A stretch of 64,000 nucleotides of DNA, taken from Pseudooceanicola pacificus (lineage in GTDB: Bacteria > Pseudomonadota > Alphaproteobacteria > Rhodobacterales > Rhodobacteraceae). Shown piece after piece: positions 53,755 to 62,888 of this stretch. Location: positions 496,001-560,000 of the forward strand of contig NZ_WNXQ01000002.1 in NCBI RefSeq assembly GCF_009789075.1, read 5' to 3'. The position numbers and the translations under genes are program-made. The notes under the pieces were generated by a model. That model was given only the letters and a program-made list of their open reading frames with translations. It did not search any database and was not told the origin of the DNA. The stretch's first letter is position 1. Each line of letters starts with the position of its first letter.

Positions 53755-54921
53755 TCAGGGTTTTTGCAGGTGGCAGAGGAAGAATCCGTCGGCCCCCTCG
53801 TCCAGTCCGATGCGGCGAGTCAGGCCCTGGGACCAACCGGGATGGGCGGCGAGGAACCCCGCGATGCGATCCTCGTTCTCGGCCCGCAGCAGCGAGCAGG
53901 TCACATAGACGAGGCGCCCGCCGGGGACGACGAGCCGCGCGGCCTCGTCCAGGATCGCGGACTGGATGGCGTTGAGATCGGCCAGCCGTTCGGGCGTCAG
54001 CGACCACTTGCCCTCGGGCGACCGGCGCCAGGTGCCGCTGCCGGAACAGGGCGCATCGCACAGGACAATGTCGAAGGAGCCAAGCTGCTCCAGCGCCTTG
54101 GTCTCGGCCAGCCGGATCCTGACGCCCGCCCGGTCGGCGCGGGCGGGAATGTCCTTCATCCGACCGGCGTCGATGTCATGGCATGTCATCTGCACATCGG
54201 CCCGCGCCGCCAGAGCCAGAGCCTTCCCCCCGCCACCGGCACAGAAATCCAGCACTTTCAGACCGTTGAACAGCGGAATTGATGCGCTCACCGCCTGGCT
54301 GGCCGCATCCTGCAGCTCGACCAGACCCGCGCGGTAGGCCTGCGACCCGGCGATCTGGCGGGCGCCGGACACCACTTCGAGCGCGGTATCGCAGAGAGGA
54401 TGCGGGCGGGTGTCGATCCCCTCTGAAGATAGCGTCGCAATACATTGATCCCGCGCTATTTTCCGCACATTGACCCGCAGGTGCACCGGGGCGCGGTGCC
54501 GCATGGCGAGGGCCGCGGCCTCAAGCCCCGGGCCAAGAGCGACCTGCAGGGCCGGCACCAGCCAGTCCGGCAGGTCCAGCGCCTCACCGCCCTCGGCCGG
54601 GGGCCTAGAGCCCGCGCGCTCCGGGTCGGTGATCGGCGATGGCGCATAGCCCTGGCCGGTGAACACGGCATCGGGATCGCCGCCCGCATCGCGGATCAGG
54701 CCGATCATCAGCCCGCGGCCGGTTTCGCCGCCCCCCAGGGCCGCCAGGCTGCGCTTGCGGCGGAGCGCGTCGAACACGAGGTCGCGGATCGCCTGCCTGT
54801 CCTTGGACCCGGCAAAGCGGCTGCGACGGGCCCAGCCGGTCAGTTCGCGTTCGACCGGCTGACCGGCGAGGATACGCTCCAGCAGTTCGGCCGCCGTGGC
54901 AATGCGGGCTTCGGGTGTCAT
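53755..54921 (-). CDS. rsmB: RsmB-type 16S rRNA m5C methyltransferase (388 aa)
   Basis: This is an S-adenosylmethionine-dependent cytosine-C5 methyltransferase of the RsmB/NOP2/Sun family. The N-terminal NusB-like RNA-binding helices are followed by the SAM motif VLDFCAGGGGKALALAA near residue 225. The two catalytic cysteines are in DAPCSGSGTWRR (motif IV) and VTCSLLRAEN (motif VI). The spacing fits the family. In Rhodobacteraceae relatives this gene often lies near guanine genes, but here it precedes cckA. The start ATG 54921 is accepted. Confidence 0.9.
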   Translation of the reverse strand: MTPEARIATAAELLERILAGQPVERELTGWARRSRFAGSKDRQAIRDLVFDALRRKRSLAALGGGETGRGLMIGLIRDAGGDPDAVFTGQGYAPSPITDPERAGSRPPAEGGEALDLPDWLVPALQVALGPGLEAAALAMRHRAPVHLRVNVRKIARDQCIATLSSEGIDTRPHPLCDTALEVVSGARQIAGSQAYRAGLVELQDAASQAVSASIPLFNGLKVLDFCAGGGGKALALAARADVQMTCHDIDAGRMKDIPARADRAGVRIRLAETKALEQLGSFDIVLCDAPCSGSGTWRRSPEGKWSLTPERLADLNAIQSAILDEAARLVVPGGRLVYVTCSLLRAENEDRIAGFLAAHPGWSQGLTRRIGLDEGADGFFLCHLQKP

Positions 54922-55092
54922 GGGGTTGTGTCCGCGCGCTGGGGTCTGTCAGGGCGCAATAGCAACCCGGGTGCCGGCAGGCAATCTCCGGCCCCGCAAC
55001 GGCACCGCCTGTCCGGCGCCCCGCGGGATGCGTGCGGGGCGCCGTGCCCGCCTCGCGCCGCAAGAAAGGCGGCGCGGGGCCGGGATGGCATG

Positions 55093-56394
55093 CTATTCCG
55101 CCGCGACCTTCGACGGGTTGTTCGGATGGGTCGTCCAGTTGGCGTAATCGCCAACCGTCTCGCCGGTCCGCGGATCCACCGCGCCCTTGTCCAGCTCAAC
55201 CATGTCGATGCAGCCCTCCACCGGGCAGACGTTGACGCAGAGGTTGCAGGCCACGCATTCCTCTTCGATCACGGTAAAGGTCCGGTCGTCCGACATGGCG
55301 ATGGCCTGGTGCGAGGTGTCCTCGCAGGCGGCGAAGCAGCGGCCGCATTTGATGCAGTCGTCCTGATTGATCCGGGCCTTGGTCACGTAATTGAGGTTCA
55401 GATACTGCCAGTCGGTGACATTGGGCACGCCCTTGCCGATGAAATCCGAGGTCGCGGCATAGCCCTTCTCGTCCATCCACTGCGACAGGCCCGAGATCAT
55501 CTCTTGCACCACCTTGAAGCCATAGGTCATGGCGGCGGTGCAGACCTGCACATTGCCCGCGCCCATCACCATGAACTCGGCCGCGTCACGCCAGGTGGTC
55601 ACGCCGCCGATGGCGCTGATCGGCAGGCCGCGGGTGTCCGGGTCGCGCGCGATCTCGGCCACCATGTTCAGGGCAATCGGCTTGACCGCCGGGCCGCAAT
55701 AGCCGCCGTGGGTGCCCTTGCCGTCGATCATCGGCTCGGGGCAGAGCATGTCCAGGTTCACGCTGGTGATGGAGTTGATCGTGTTGATCAGGCTGACCGC
55801 GTCACATTTCCCGGCATGCGCCGCCCGCGCGGGGTGGCGGATATCGGTGATATTGGGCGTCAGCTTCACGATCACCGGCTTGGAATAGTATGTCTTGCAC
55901 CATTCGGTGACCATTGTGATGTATTCGGGCACCTGCCCCACGGCCGAACCCATCCCGCGTTCGGCCATGCCATGCGGGCAGCCGAAGTTCAGCTCGATCC
56001 CGTCGGCGCCGGTCTCTTCGACCAGCGGCAGGATCGCCTTCCACGAGGCCTCGTCACAGGGCACCATGAGCGAGACGATGAGCGCGCGGTCGGGGTAATC
56101 CTTCTTGACCCGGGTGATTTCCTCGAGGTTGGTGAAAAGATCGCGGTCGGTGATCAGCTCGATATTGTTGAGCCCCAGCAGGCGCCGGTCGGCCCCCCAG
56201 ACGGCGCCGTAGCGCGGGCCGTTCACATTGACCACCGGCGGCCCTTCGGAACCCAGCGTCTTCCACACCACGCCACCCCATCCGGCCTCGAAGGCGCGGC
56301 GGACGTTGTATTCCTTGTCGGTTGGCGGCGCCGAGGCGAGCCAGAAGGGGTTGGGCGAGGTAATGCCCAGGAAGTCCGTCGTCAGATCAGCCAT
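55093..56394 (-). CDS. preA: NAD-dependent dihydropyrimidine dehydrogenase subunit PreA (433 aa)
   Basis: PreA with PreT reduces uracil or thymine to the dihydro form, the first step of reductive pyrimidine degradation. The N-terminal FMN TIM barrel (dihydroorotate-dehydrogenase-like) has NPFWLASAPPTDKEYNVRRA, ELNFGCPHGMAERGMGSAVG with the active-site loop, and GGVTTWRDAAEFMVMGA. Two C-terminal [4Fe-4S] motifs follow: CIKCGRCFAACEDT and CVACNLCVNVCPVEGC. The start at 56394 directly abuts the stop of the VOC gene, so the genes are coupled. Dihydropyrimidinase is not in the window. Confidence 0.94.
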   Translation of the reverse strand: MADLTTDFLGITSPNPFWLASAPPTDKEYNVRRAFEAGWGGVVWKTLGSEGPPVVNVNGPRYGAVWGADRRLLGLNNIELITDRDLFTNLEEITRVKKDYPDRALIVSLMVPCDEASWKAILPLVEETGADGIELNFGCPHGMAERGMGSAVGQVPEYITMVTEWCKTYYSKPVIVKLTPNITDIRHPARAAHAGKCDAVSLINTINSITSVNLDMLCPEPMIDGKGTHGGYCGPAVKPIALNMVAEIARDPDTRGLPISAIGGVTTWRDAAEFMVMGAGNVQVCTAAMTYGFKVVQEMISGLSQWMDEKGYAATSDFIGKGVPNVTDWQYLNLNYVTKARINQDDCIKCGRCFAACEDTSHQAIAMSDDRTFTVIEEECVACNLCVNVCPVEGCIDMVELDKGAVDPRTGETVGDYANWTTHPNNPSKVAAE

Positions 56395-56769
56395 CTAGCT
56401 GCCTCCCTTGGTCTGGAGAAGGATCAGGTTGCCTTCGCTGTCATGGATCATGGCCCAGCGGATGCCCGGCTCCCACGGGGCATCCGAGGGGCCGTTGAGT
56501 GGTTCGACACCCCTACCCCGCAGCACCTCGCAGGCGGCATCGACATCGCCGGTGGCCAGGATCAGGGCGGGCTTGTCCTGCGGGGTCAGCCTGTCCTGCT
56601 GGTCGAAATGCAGCAGGGTGCGCGCGCCCGGCAGAGCCATGAAGATCCAGCGGCCCTCGCCATGAGGATTGTCCCGCTCGACCTCGAACCCCAGTATGTC
56701 GCGGTAGAAGTCGCGGGCGCGGATCATGTCGACCACGCCGATGGACTGGAAGTGGATGTTGTCGAACAT
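56395..56769 (-). CDS. VOC (glyoxalase/bleomycin-resistance) superfamily protein (124 aa)
   Basis: This is a small vicinal-oxygen-chelate fold protein. The paired beta-alpha-beta-beta-beta units are visible: FQSIGVVDMIRARDFYRDIL, FMALPGARTLLHF, DVDAACEVLRGRGVEPL and WAMIHDSEGNLILLQ. The C-terminal E-G-N pattern in place of a clear metal Glu leaves the activity open. It is encoded between preT and preA with no gap to preA. Its place suggests a role in pyrimidine catabolism or detoxification, unproven. ATG 56769 (MFDNIHF) is chosen; longer upstream frames are GC-rich noise. Confidence 0.82.
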   Translation of the reverse strand: MFDNIHFQSIGVVDMIRARDFYRDILGFEVERDNPHGEGRWIFMALPGARTLLHFDQQDRLTPQDKPALILATGDVDAACEVLRGRGVEPLNGPSDAPWEPGIRWAMIHDSEGNLILLQTKGGS

Positions 56770-56958
56770 CAGCCATCCCTCGCGGGCGGCATGGCGCGCG
56801 CTGCGGTGCAAGCGCCTGGCATGACGCGGCCGGCCACGCCCGCCCGCACAGCGCGGACCGGGCCCGCCGCGGGCCACGCTCGGGCCGACATCCGGCGGCG
56901 CGGGGATCGGCGGGCATGATGTCCTGGCCCGGTCACTGGCCAGCCTCCGGCTCTGCGA

Positions 56959-58293
56959 TCATCCCATCAGCACCTTGTGAATATCCTCGGCGGCGTCGCG
57001 GCCCTCGGCCACGGCGGTCACGGTCAGGTCCTCGCCGCCGCCGGCACAGTCGCCGCCGGCCCAGACCCCGGGCAGCGAGGTGCGGCCCGCGTCCCAGACC
57101 TTGATCTTGCCGCCCTCGATCTGGATGCCCTCGGGCGCGCCCTCCAGCGTCTGGCCGATGGCCTTGAAGACCTGGTCGGCGCGCAGGCGCAGGGTCTCGC
57201 CGGTGCCGACAAGGCGGTCGCCCTCTTCGGTCGTGTATTCCAGCTCGATCTCTGCCGCCGCGCCCGCGCCATGCACGGCGACCGGCCTGACATTGGCCAT
57301 GATGCGCACGCCCTTGGAGGCCGCGAGATCCTGTTCGAATGTCGACGCCCCCATGCGGGACTGCCCCCGGCGGTAGGCGATGGTCACGGTCTCGGCCCCC
57401 AGCAGCCGGGATTGGACGGCGGCATCCACGGCCGTCATCCCGCCGCCGATCACCACGACATTGCGCCCCACGGGCAGGCCGGTCAGATCGGCCGACTGGC
57501 GCAGCTCGGCGATGAAGTCGACGGCGTTGCTGACACCGCCCATGTCCTCGCCCTCGGCGCGCAGGGCATTCACCCCGGCCAGGCCGATGCCCAGGAAGAC
57601 GGCGTCGAACGCCTGCTGCAGATCGTTCAGATCCAGCCCCTGCCCCAGCCCCTTGCCGGTTTCCAGGGTGATGCCGCCGATGCGCAGCAGCCAGTCGACC
57701 TCGGCCTGGGCGAAGTTGTCGGTGGACTTGTAGGCGGCGATGCCGAATTCGTTCAGCCCGCCGGGCTTGGCGCGCATGTCGTAGAGGGTGACGTCATGCC
57801 CCTTCATCGCCAGCCGGTGCGCGCAGGCGAGCCCGGCGGGGCCCGCGCCCACCACCGCCACGGTCTTGCCCGTGGGTTCGGCCCGGGTGAAGGGATGCAC
57901 GTTCCGGGCCATCAGCGCATCGGTGGCGTGGCGCTGCAGGCGCCCGATCTCGACCGGCTTGCCCTCGGCCGCCTCGCGCACGCAGGCTTCCTCGCAGAGC
58001 GTTTCCGTCGGGCAGACCCGGGCGCACATGCCGCCGAGGATGTTCTGCTCGAAGATCGTCCTGGCCGCGGCCTCGGGCGTGCCGGTGGCGATCTGGCGGA
58101 TGAAGAGCGGGATGTCGATCGAGGTCGGACAGGCTGTCATGCAGGGCGCGTCATGGCAGAAATAGCAGCGGTCGGCGGCCACCCGGGCCTCGTGGGCGTC
58201 ATAGGGCGCGTGCAGGTCGGCGAAGTTCCTGGCGATCTGCTCGCCCGGCAGGCGCGCGGGCACGATGCCCGGGGTGGTCTGGCTGTTGCTCAT
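56959..58293 (-). CDS. preT: NAD-dependent dihydropyrimidine dehydrogenase subunit PreT (444 aa)
   Basis: PreT is the FAD/NAD(P)H-binding partner of PreA, resembling the glutamate synthase small subunit. The N-terminal Fe-S cluster cysteines are in CYFCHDAPCMTACPTSID and CARVCPTETLCEEAC. The FAD Rossmann motif VAVVGAGPAGLACAHRLA and the NAD motif VVVIGGGMTAVDAAVQSRL follow. The C-terminal FAD-contacting block is VWAGGDCAGGGEDLTVTAVAEGRDAA split across the last 35 residues. The start ATG 58293 (MSNSQTTPGIV) is accepted; the upstream open frame crosses a REP-like element. It is the first gene of a preT-VOC-preA cluster. Confidence 0.93.
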   Translation of the reverse strand: MSNSQTTPGIVPARLPGEQIARNFADLHAPYDAHEARVAADRCYFCHDAPCMTACPTSIDIPLFIRQIATGTPEAAARTIFEQNILGGMCARVCPTETLCEEACVREAAEGKPVEIGRLQRHATDALMARNVHPFTRAEPTGKTVAVVGAGPAGLACAHRLAMKGHDVTLYDMRAKPGGLNEFGIAAYKSTDNFAQAEVDWLLRIGGITLETGKGLGQGLDLNDLQQAFDAVFLGIGLAGVNALRAEGEDMGGVSNAVDFIAELRQSADLTGLPVGRNVVVIGGGMTAVDAAVQSRLLGAETVTIAYRRGQSRMGASTFEQDLAASKGVRIMANVRPVAVHGAGAAAEIELEYTTEEGDRLVGTGETLRLRADQVFKAIGQTLEGAPEGIQIEGGKIKVWDAGRTSLPGVWAGGDCAGGGEDLTVTAVAEGRDAAEDIHKVLMG

Positions 58294-58495
58294 TGCTGGC
58301 TCCGTCGGACTGGCTTTGCGGCAGAGCGTGCCACAGTTTTGTTTTTTTCCAAATGGTAAATTTTTGCTTTGGCGCCGGCCGCGGGCCCGGCTGGAGGGAA
58401 CGCCAAAAATTCCGGCAGGCGCATGGGCGGAGGTCTTGCGCCGGCTGCGCCGTCGCGGCGGAGGGGGCTCTGCCCCCGCCCGCGCTGCGCGCGGA

Positions 58496-58574
58496 CTCCC
58501 CCGGAGTATTTTCGACGAGATGAAGCATGGGCGATCCCGCAAGTTCATCTCGTCCCAAATACTCCCGCCGGAGG
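58496..58574. repeat. REP-like palindrome, two convergent A-type arms
   Basis: The left arm (58496-58524) reads CTCCCCCGGAGTATTTTCGA then CGAGATGAA. The right arm (58544-58574), inverted, reads TTCATCTCGTCCCAAATACT then CCCGCCGGAGG. Together they form a long inverted repeat with a 19-bp centre. Upstream are satellite hairpins (GGGGGCTCTGCCCCC and others) like those near the copies at 6.0 and 14.05 kb. It lies between preT and the ilvB promoter, which are divergent. Confidence 0.75.
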
Positions 58575-58757
58575 CATCCGACGGTCCGGATCGCGTCGCC
58601 CCGGCCATCCGGCGGTTCCGGCAGAGGGGGCTTGAGTCGGCTTGCCGCAACGTCAAATACCCGGCTGAATTGCGGCAAATTGCCTGTAGAGGCCTGATTG
58701 CGCAACATTTGGAAAGAATTTTGGCCCCGCAGGACACATTTTCTCTCCGTTTGGCGG

Positions 58758-58786
58758 TTGACGCCCCTTTGACCCGGGCCTAATGT
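58758..58786 (+). promoter_or_regulatory. sigma-70-like promoter of the ilvBN operon
   Basis: TTGACG (58758-58763) and TAATGT (58781-58786) are separated by 17 bp, 26 bp upstream of the leader-peptide ATG at 58812. Confidence 0.7.
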
Positions 58787-58811
58787 CCGCCGCAACGAAG
58801 GAGCCTCTGGC

Positions 58812-58859
58812 ATGACCGCACTAGTCATCATCGTAGGAGAAAGGCGCATGGGCCGGTAA
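58812..58859 (+). CDS. ilvL: ilvBN leader peptide (15 aa)
   Basis: A short ORF with an AAGGAG ribosome site encodes MTALVIIVGERRMGR. Residues 4-8 (Leu-Val-Ile-Ile-Val) are a run of branched-chain amino acids, the end products of the operon that follows. Its translation would report branched-chain aminoacyl-tRNA levels. The end of the ORF contains the left arm of a predicted antiterminator. Confidence 0.85.
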   Translation: MTALVIIVGERRMGR

Positions 58860-58917
58860 CCCCGGTAGACCCATAAGGTTCACCATGCGCCCCCGGATAA
58901 CCACCGGGGGCTTTTTT
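58843..58917 (+). terminator. ilvBN transcription attenuator (antiterminator and terminator)
   Basis: The terminator is GCCCCCGG (58889-58896), a 7-nt loop and CCGGGGGC (58904-58911), followed by TTTTTT (58912-58917). The alternative pairing is GGCGCATGG (58843-58851, inside the leader ORF) with CCATGCGCC (58883-58891), a perfect 9-bp match. The latter overlaps the terminator's left arm, so the two structures exclude each other. The terminator ends 38 bp before the ilvB start. Confidence 0.85.
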
Positions 58918-58955
58918 GTACCCGAACGTCAGAAACGCAGGACGGAGAGACGCAG

Positions 58956-60701
<1,746 letters not shown>

Positions 60702-60712
60702 GGAAGAGGAAG

Positions 60713-61282
60713 ATGCTGATGTCCCCGCTCAAGATCGAGAAAGGCGCGTCGAGCCAATCCGTCTATGCCTTGCGCGACCCGAATTCGGAGGTCGAGGAAA
60801 AGCACACCCTCGCGGTGCTGGTCGAGAACGAACCGGGGGTTCTAGCCCGCGTCATCGGATTGTTCTCGGGCCGCGGCTACAATATCGAAAGCCTGACCGT
60901 GGCCGAGGTGGATCACACCGGTCATCTGTCGCGCATCACCATCGTCACCAAGGGCACGCCGGCGGTGATCGAACAGATCAAGGCGCAGCTTGGCCGTATC
61001 GTGCCCGTGCACGAGGTGCATGACCTGACGGTCGAGGGCCCCTCGGTCGAGCGCGAGCTGGCCCTGATCAAGGTCTCGGGCGAAGGCGACAAGCGGGTCG
61101 AGGCGCTGCGCCTGGCCGATATCTTCCGCGCCAATGTGGTGGATTCCACCCTCGGCAGCTTTGTTTTCGAGATCACCGGCACGCCGGAAAAGATCGACGC
61201 CTTTGCCGATCTGATGCGCCCCCTCGGGCTGCGGGAAATGGCCCGGACGGGTGTCGCGGCCCTGGCGCGCGGCTCGGAATGA
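60713..61282 (+). CDS. ilvN: acetolactate synthase small (regulatory) subunit (189 aa)
   Basis: The regulatory subunit gives acetolactate synthase valine feedback inhibition and full activity. The N-terminal ACT domain has HTLAVLVENEPGVLARVIGL and GRGYNIESLTVAEVDH, and the C-terminal ALS_ss_C domain has VVDSTLGSFVFEITGTPEKI and MRPLGLREMARTGVAAL. The length suits the longer IlvH-like class. The start may be Met1 (60713) or Met3 (60719); the first has AGGAAG upstream. Two hairpins, the second a terminator, follow. Confidence 0.94.
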   Translation: MLMSPLKIEKGASSQSVYALRDPNSEVEEKHTLAVLVENEPGVLARVIGLFSGRGYNIESLTVAEVDHTGHLSRITIVTKGTPAVIEQIKAQLGRIVPVHEVHDLTVEGPSVERELALIKVSGEGDKRVEALRLADIFRANVVDSTLGSFVFEITGTPEKIDAFADLMRPLGLREMARTGVAALARGSE

Positions 61283-61294
61283 GACGCGACACAG

Positions 61295-61357
61295 CCTGAC
61301 GCACCGGATGCGTCAGGACCGGTTCGAGGGGTCGGCGGGAGCCGGCCCCTTTTTCTT
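61295..61357 (+). terminator. double hairpin and terminator after ilvN
   Basis: The first stem is CCTGACGCA/TGCGTCAGG (61295-61317, perfect 9 bp, 5-nt loop). The second is GGGGTCGGC/GCCGGCCCC (61328-61349, 9 pairs with one G-U) followed by TTTTTCTTT. The second is a standard rho-independent terminator. Confidence 0.85.
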
Positions 61358-61374
61358 TCAGGAAATCCTGCGGC

Positions 61375-61749
61375 TCACAATGCGGCGCCGACCAGGGCGT
61401 CTTTTCTGTCGTCGGACTTGCTCCGCCGGCGCGCTGAATCCAGCGGAATGATGATCGCCGAGGCGTTCCGGCTGCAGGATGTCGCGGGCGCATCCGGCGT
61501 GGGAAGAGCGTTCTGAAGGCGGTGCGCGAGGGTGGGAAACTGCTCCTCCGCGACGAGTCGGGGATTCGTTGCCCTCCGCATTTCCGCCTCTTCGGTGAGG
61601 TCGAACTGGACAAGATCGCCCGCGTCGAGCGCAACCATGCTTAAATCCGTATCATCGCCCGCATTGAAATATGCGAGGTCACCGTGATCCTCACACCAGA
61701 TCACCGCCTTGCGGTCCGCGCTGTCACTCCAGAGTACAACTCCGAACAT
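61375..61749 (-). CDS. hypothetical protein (124 aa)
   Basis: The function is not recognised. The N-terminal half, MFGVVLWSDSADRKAVIWCE followed by DHGDLAYF, looks like a small beta-barrel (cold-shock/OB-like spacing, VVLW...AVIWCEDHGDLAYF...GDLVQFDLTEE). This suggests a nucleic-acid-binding or sensor fold, but it is only a visual impression. The C-terminal third is low-complexity and probably disordered. It is convergent with ilvN (92 bp) and divergent from the XRE regulator across 229 bp of AT-richer DNA. Composition differs from neighbours only slightly. Confidence 0.6.
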   Translation of the reverse strand: MFGVVLWSDSADRKAVIWCEDHGDLAYFNAGDDTDLSMVALDAGDLVQFDLTEEAEMRRATNPRLVAEEQFPTLAHRLQNALPTPDAPATSCSRNASAIIIPLDSARRRSKSDDRKDALVGAAL

Positions 61750-61978
61750 ACCGATCCCCGTGCGTTACGCATTTCTGACCCCCAATTGAAATCTCCGCGA
61801 AAGATCGCGTCGTGCCCATCACCATTTCAGTGTCGACGCAGAGATATTTGTGTCGTAGTGTCCCGCCACTGTCGCTACTTAACATCACACCTGACGCTGA
61901 GTAGCACCAGAAAAACAATCAGTGCGGGAAGTCGCGATCTCGCATACAAGATGATAGGGAAACTACAGGAATGCGGCA

Positions 61979-62800
61979 GTGAAGAGCCTGAGCGTAAAAG
62001 CCGGGAGCGCAGTGACAGACCCGGTTGAAGTCCGGGGGATTTTCGGCGCCAATTTGAGGAAACTCAGCAGCAACTACCCGTCGATTTCGGGACTGTGCCG
62101 CGAGTTGGGCATCAACCGGACCCAGTACAACCGATATTTATCGGGAGAAAGTTTTCCCCGTCCTGACGTGCTCCAACGGATCTGCACGTTTTTCAAGACG
62201 GACGCCCGGATCCTGCTCGAACCCGTGTCAGAGCTGACGCCGATTTCGAACGATCTGCTGAACCACCCGGAAATCTCGCAGCACATGGGCCGCGGCGCGA
62301 CCGAGCTGCCCGAGAGCATGTTCCCGAACGGCTTCTACTACTTCTCGCGGCGCAGCTTCGTGGATGCCGACATGGCGGTGACCGGTCTGGTCTATGTCTT
62401 CCGCGCCGACAACTATACCTTCGTGCGCGGGCTCGAAGCCAAGGACGCCATGCGGCAGCAGGGTCTGCCGACCGATCCCTTCACCCGGGAATTCCGCGGC
62501 ATCGTGCTGAAACAGGAAGAAGGCGTTGCCGCCCTGATGTCGCGGCGCGGGGCGATCACCTGTTCGTTCAACTTCTTCTCGCGCGTGCCGGCCTTCGACA
62601 ACAACTTCTGGGTCGGCTACACGACGCGGACCGTAGCCGAAACCATCGCCGGCCTGCGGGTCACGCGCATGGTGTTCGAATACCTCGGCGACCGCACCGG
62701 TCCGGTGCTCAAGGCTGCGCGCGAGTCCGGTTTCAAAAGGCCTGCCGAATTGCCCGCGTTCCACCGCCGGCTTCTGCGACTTGACGAACCATTCGCCTGA
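61979..62800 (+). CDS. XRE-family transcriptional regulator with C-terminal sensor domain (273 aa, GTG start)
   Basis: The N-terminal helix-turn-helix (FGANLRKLSSNYPSISGLCR, ELGINRTQYNRYLSGESFPR) is of the lambda-repressor/XRE type. Residues about 95-260 form an unrecognised domain (GFYYFSRRSFVDADMAVTGL, FNFFSRVPAFDNNFWVGYTT) that probably senses a ligand or mediates dimerisation. The GTG at 61979 has CAGGAA upstream; a second GTG at 62012 (VTDPVEV) with GGGAG is equally good. It lies 88 bp upstream of the Rieske oxygenase gene on the same strand and may regulate it. Confidence 0.8.
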   Translation: MKSLSVKAGSAVTDPVEVRGIFGANLRKLSSNYPSISGLCRELGINRTQYNRYLSGESFPRPDVLQRICTFFKTDARILLEPVSELTPISNDLLNHPEISQHMGRGATELPESMFPNGFYYFSRRSFVDADMAVTGLVYVFRADNYTFVRGLEAKDAMRQQGLPTDPFTREFRGIVLKQEEGVAALMSRRGAITCSFNFFSRVPAFDNNFWVGYTTRTVAETIAGLRVTRMVFEYLGDRTGPVLKAARESGFKRPAELPAFHRRLLRLDEPFA

Positions 62801-62888
62801 TCTGTCGCGACCCATGCATTTCCGGGTCGTTTGAGAACAATTCCCGCCTGTCGCTTCGTGCCACCCTGCCTGAAAAGGAGTGGCCGCC

